Below are positions 4,185 through 5,483 of a stretch of DNA of 5,483 nt, piece after piece (positions within the stretch are counted from its first letter, which is position 1; every line of letters begins with the position of its first letter). Below the pieces are notes generated by a model. That model had not been told where the DNA came from, did no database searches, and saw only the letters and a program-made list of their open reading frames with translations. The translations under genes were made by a program, and so were the position numbers. Source of the DNA: Synechococcales cyanobacterium PMM_0073 (GTDB lineage: Bacteria > Cyanobacteriota > Cyanobacteriia > Elainellales > Elainellaceae); the NCBI GenBank assembly GCA_949127695.1, contig CASBQH010000501.1, positions 1 to 5,483 of the forward strand, in the 5' to 3' direction.

Positions 4185-5480
4185 GTAACTACAACTCTTA
4201 AAACAACTCGATCAGAAGAGATTTTTGCGGCAGCTCAAAAGCTCATGCCGGGTGGCGTCAATTCTCCGGTGCGCGCCTTCAAATCTGTGGAGGGGTCGCC
4301 GATTGTCTTTGACCGGGTGAAGGGAGCCTACATCTGGGATGTCGATGGCAATCAGTATATTGACTATATTGGCACCTGGGGCCCCGCGATCTGCGGCCAT
4401 GCCAACCCCGAAGTGCTGGCGGCGCTCAAAGCGGCGCTCGAAAAAGGCACGAGCTTTGGCGCACCCTGCTATCTCGAAAACGTGCTGGCCGAAATGGTGA
4501 TTGACGCCGTGCCCAGCGTCGAAATGGTGCGCTTCGTTAATTCGGGCACCGAAGCCTGCATGGCCGTGCTGCGGCTGATGCGCGCCTTCACCGGACGCGA
4601 CAAGGTGATTAAGTTTGAGGGCTGCTATCACGGTCATGCGGACATGTTTCTGGTCAAAGCGGGCTCTGGTGTCGCCACGCTAGGCTTGCCCGACTCGCCC
4701 GGAGTGCCCAAATCTACGACGGCCAACACTCTAAACGCGCCCTACAACGACCTAGAAGCCGTCAAGCAGCTGTTTGCCGAAAATCCCGGCGAGATCTGCG
4801 GAGTGATCCTAGAGCCAGTGGTGGGCAACGCGGGGTTTATTGCCCCCGACGCAGGCTTCCTGGAAGGGCTGCGGCTAATTACCCAAGAGGCAGGCGCTCT
4901 GCTGGTGTTTGACGAAGTGATGACGGGCTTCCGGATTGCCTACGGCGGCGCGCAGGCCAAGTTTGGCGTCACGCCCGACCTGACCACGATGGGCAAAGTC
5001 ATTGGCGGCGGTCTGCCCGTGGGAGCCTACGGCGGACGCCGCGAGATTATGCAGATGGTGGCTCCGGCGGGCCCGATGTACCAGGCAGGCACGCTCTCTG
5101 GCAATCCGCTAGCCATGACCGCCGGAATCAAAACGCTGGAGTTATTGCAGCGCCCCGGCACCTATGAGCAACTGGATCGGATTACCAAAAAGCTGGCTGA
5201 CGGGATGCTGCAAGTAGCGCAGGAAACCGGACATGCGGCTTGTGGCGGCCAGATTAGCGCTATGTTTGGCTTCTTTTTCACGGCGGGCCCGGTGCATAAC
5301 TACGACGATGCCAAAACTGCCGATACCGCCAAGTTTGGCCGCTTCCACCGGGGCATGTTGGAGCAGGGTATCTATCTGGCTCCCTCGCAGTTTGAAGCGG
5401 GCTTTACCTCGCTGGCGCATACCGACGAGGATGTGGAGCGGACGCTGGCTGCGGCTCGCACGGTGATGGCGGGGCTATAG
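4182..5480 (+). CDS. hemL: Glutamate-1-semialdehyde 2,1-aminomutase
   Basis: HemL converts glutamate-1-semialdehyde, made by glutamyl-tRNA reductase, into 5-aminolevulinate. This is the C5 route to haem, chlorophyll and phycobilins in the cytoplasm. The 432-residue product is full length and colinear with cyanobacterial enzymes. It is a class-III aminotransferase fold binding pyridoxal phosphate: [13 protein letters not shown] (21-33), NSGTEACM (120-127) for the cofactor phosphate, GCYHGHAD (147-154) with the mobile active-site loop that follows (about 152-180), DEVMTGFR (244-251) with cofactor-ring Asp244, the Schiff-base Lys272 in [25 protein letters not shown] (303-312), and Glu405 in PSQFEAGF near the C-terminus. 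Translation begins at a TTG. The gene is divergent from a LysR regulator across a palindromic operator, so it may be regulated by that protein. The stop lies 3 bases before the window edge, so its downstream context is unseen. Confidence 0.97.
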   Translation: MVTTTLKTTRSEEIFAAAQKLMPGGVNSPVRAFKSVEGSPIVFDRVKGAYIWDVDGNQYIDYIGTWGPAICGHANPEVLAALKAALEKGTSFGAPCYLENVLAEMVIDAVPSVEMVRFVNSGTEACMAVLRLMRAFTGRDKVIKFEGCYHGHADMFLVKAGSGVATLGLPDSPGVPKSTTANTLNAPYNDLEAVKQLFAENPGEICGVILEPVVGNAGFIAPDAGFLEGLRLITQEAGALLVFDEVMTGFRIAYGGAQAKFGVTPDLTTMGKVIGGGLPVGAYGGRREIMQMVAPAGPMYQAGTLSGNPLAMTAGIKTLELLQRPGTYEQLDRITKKLADGMLQVAQETGHAACGGQISAMFGFFFTAGPVHNYDDAKTADTAKFGRFHRGMLEQGIYLAPSQFEAGFTSLAHTDEDVERTLAAARTVMAGL

Positions 5481-5483
5481 TTC

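Noticed and set aside
4212..4637. Minus-strand open frame inside hemL
   Set aside because: It is the antisense shadow of the highly conserved HemL coding sequence, rich in His/Gly/Ala from GC-biased codons, with no domain.

Overview
The window looks like chromosomal DNA from a cyanobacterium. It carries psaK, a photosystem I subunit gene found only in oxygenic phototrophs, and a hemL whose protein (432 residues, very close to the classical Synechococcus glutamate-1-semialdehyde aminomutase) is typical of cyanobacteria. The DNA is moderately GC-rich by eye. I found no perfect HIP1 octamer (GCGATCGC), so the source may be a Leptolyngbya-like or other HIP1-poor lineage; this genus-level placement is only a guess.

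Layout. Bases 1-1583 (minus strand, cut by the left edge) encode the first 527 residues of a phosphotransferase-system fusion protein: EIIA(Glc-type), then HPr, then the N-terminal half of Enzyme I. Bases 1584-1927 hold no gene, but contain three pairs of short direct repeats and a 15-bp palindrome upstream of the PTS gene. psaK (minus) follows at 1928-2203. A divergent intergenic region of about 190 bases, with a good -10 box facing psaK, separates it from trpF (plus, 2394-3116). trpF runs tail-to-tail into a LysR-family regulator (minus, 3044-3961), and the two coding ends overlap by 73 bases. The regulator is divergent from hemL (plus, 4182-5480). The 220-base space between them contains a strong imperfect palindrome with a T-N11-A core, the expected operator architecture for a LysR regulator.

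How the genes fit together. psaK (light harvesting and electron transport), trpF (tryptophan synthesis) and hemL (first committed tetrapyrrole precursor) are housekeeping functions of a phototroph. The PTS fusion is the least expected gene, because most cyanobacteria have no PEP:sugar phosphotransferase system. All three visible phospho-histidines (EIIA His94, HPr His200, EI His485) are intact. The LysR-palindrome-hemL arrangement suggests a locally autoregulated factor that may also control 5-aminolevulinate synthesis; this is inferred from layout alone. No RNA genes, CRISPR arrays or mobile elements were seen.
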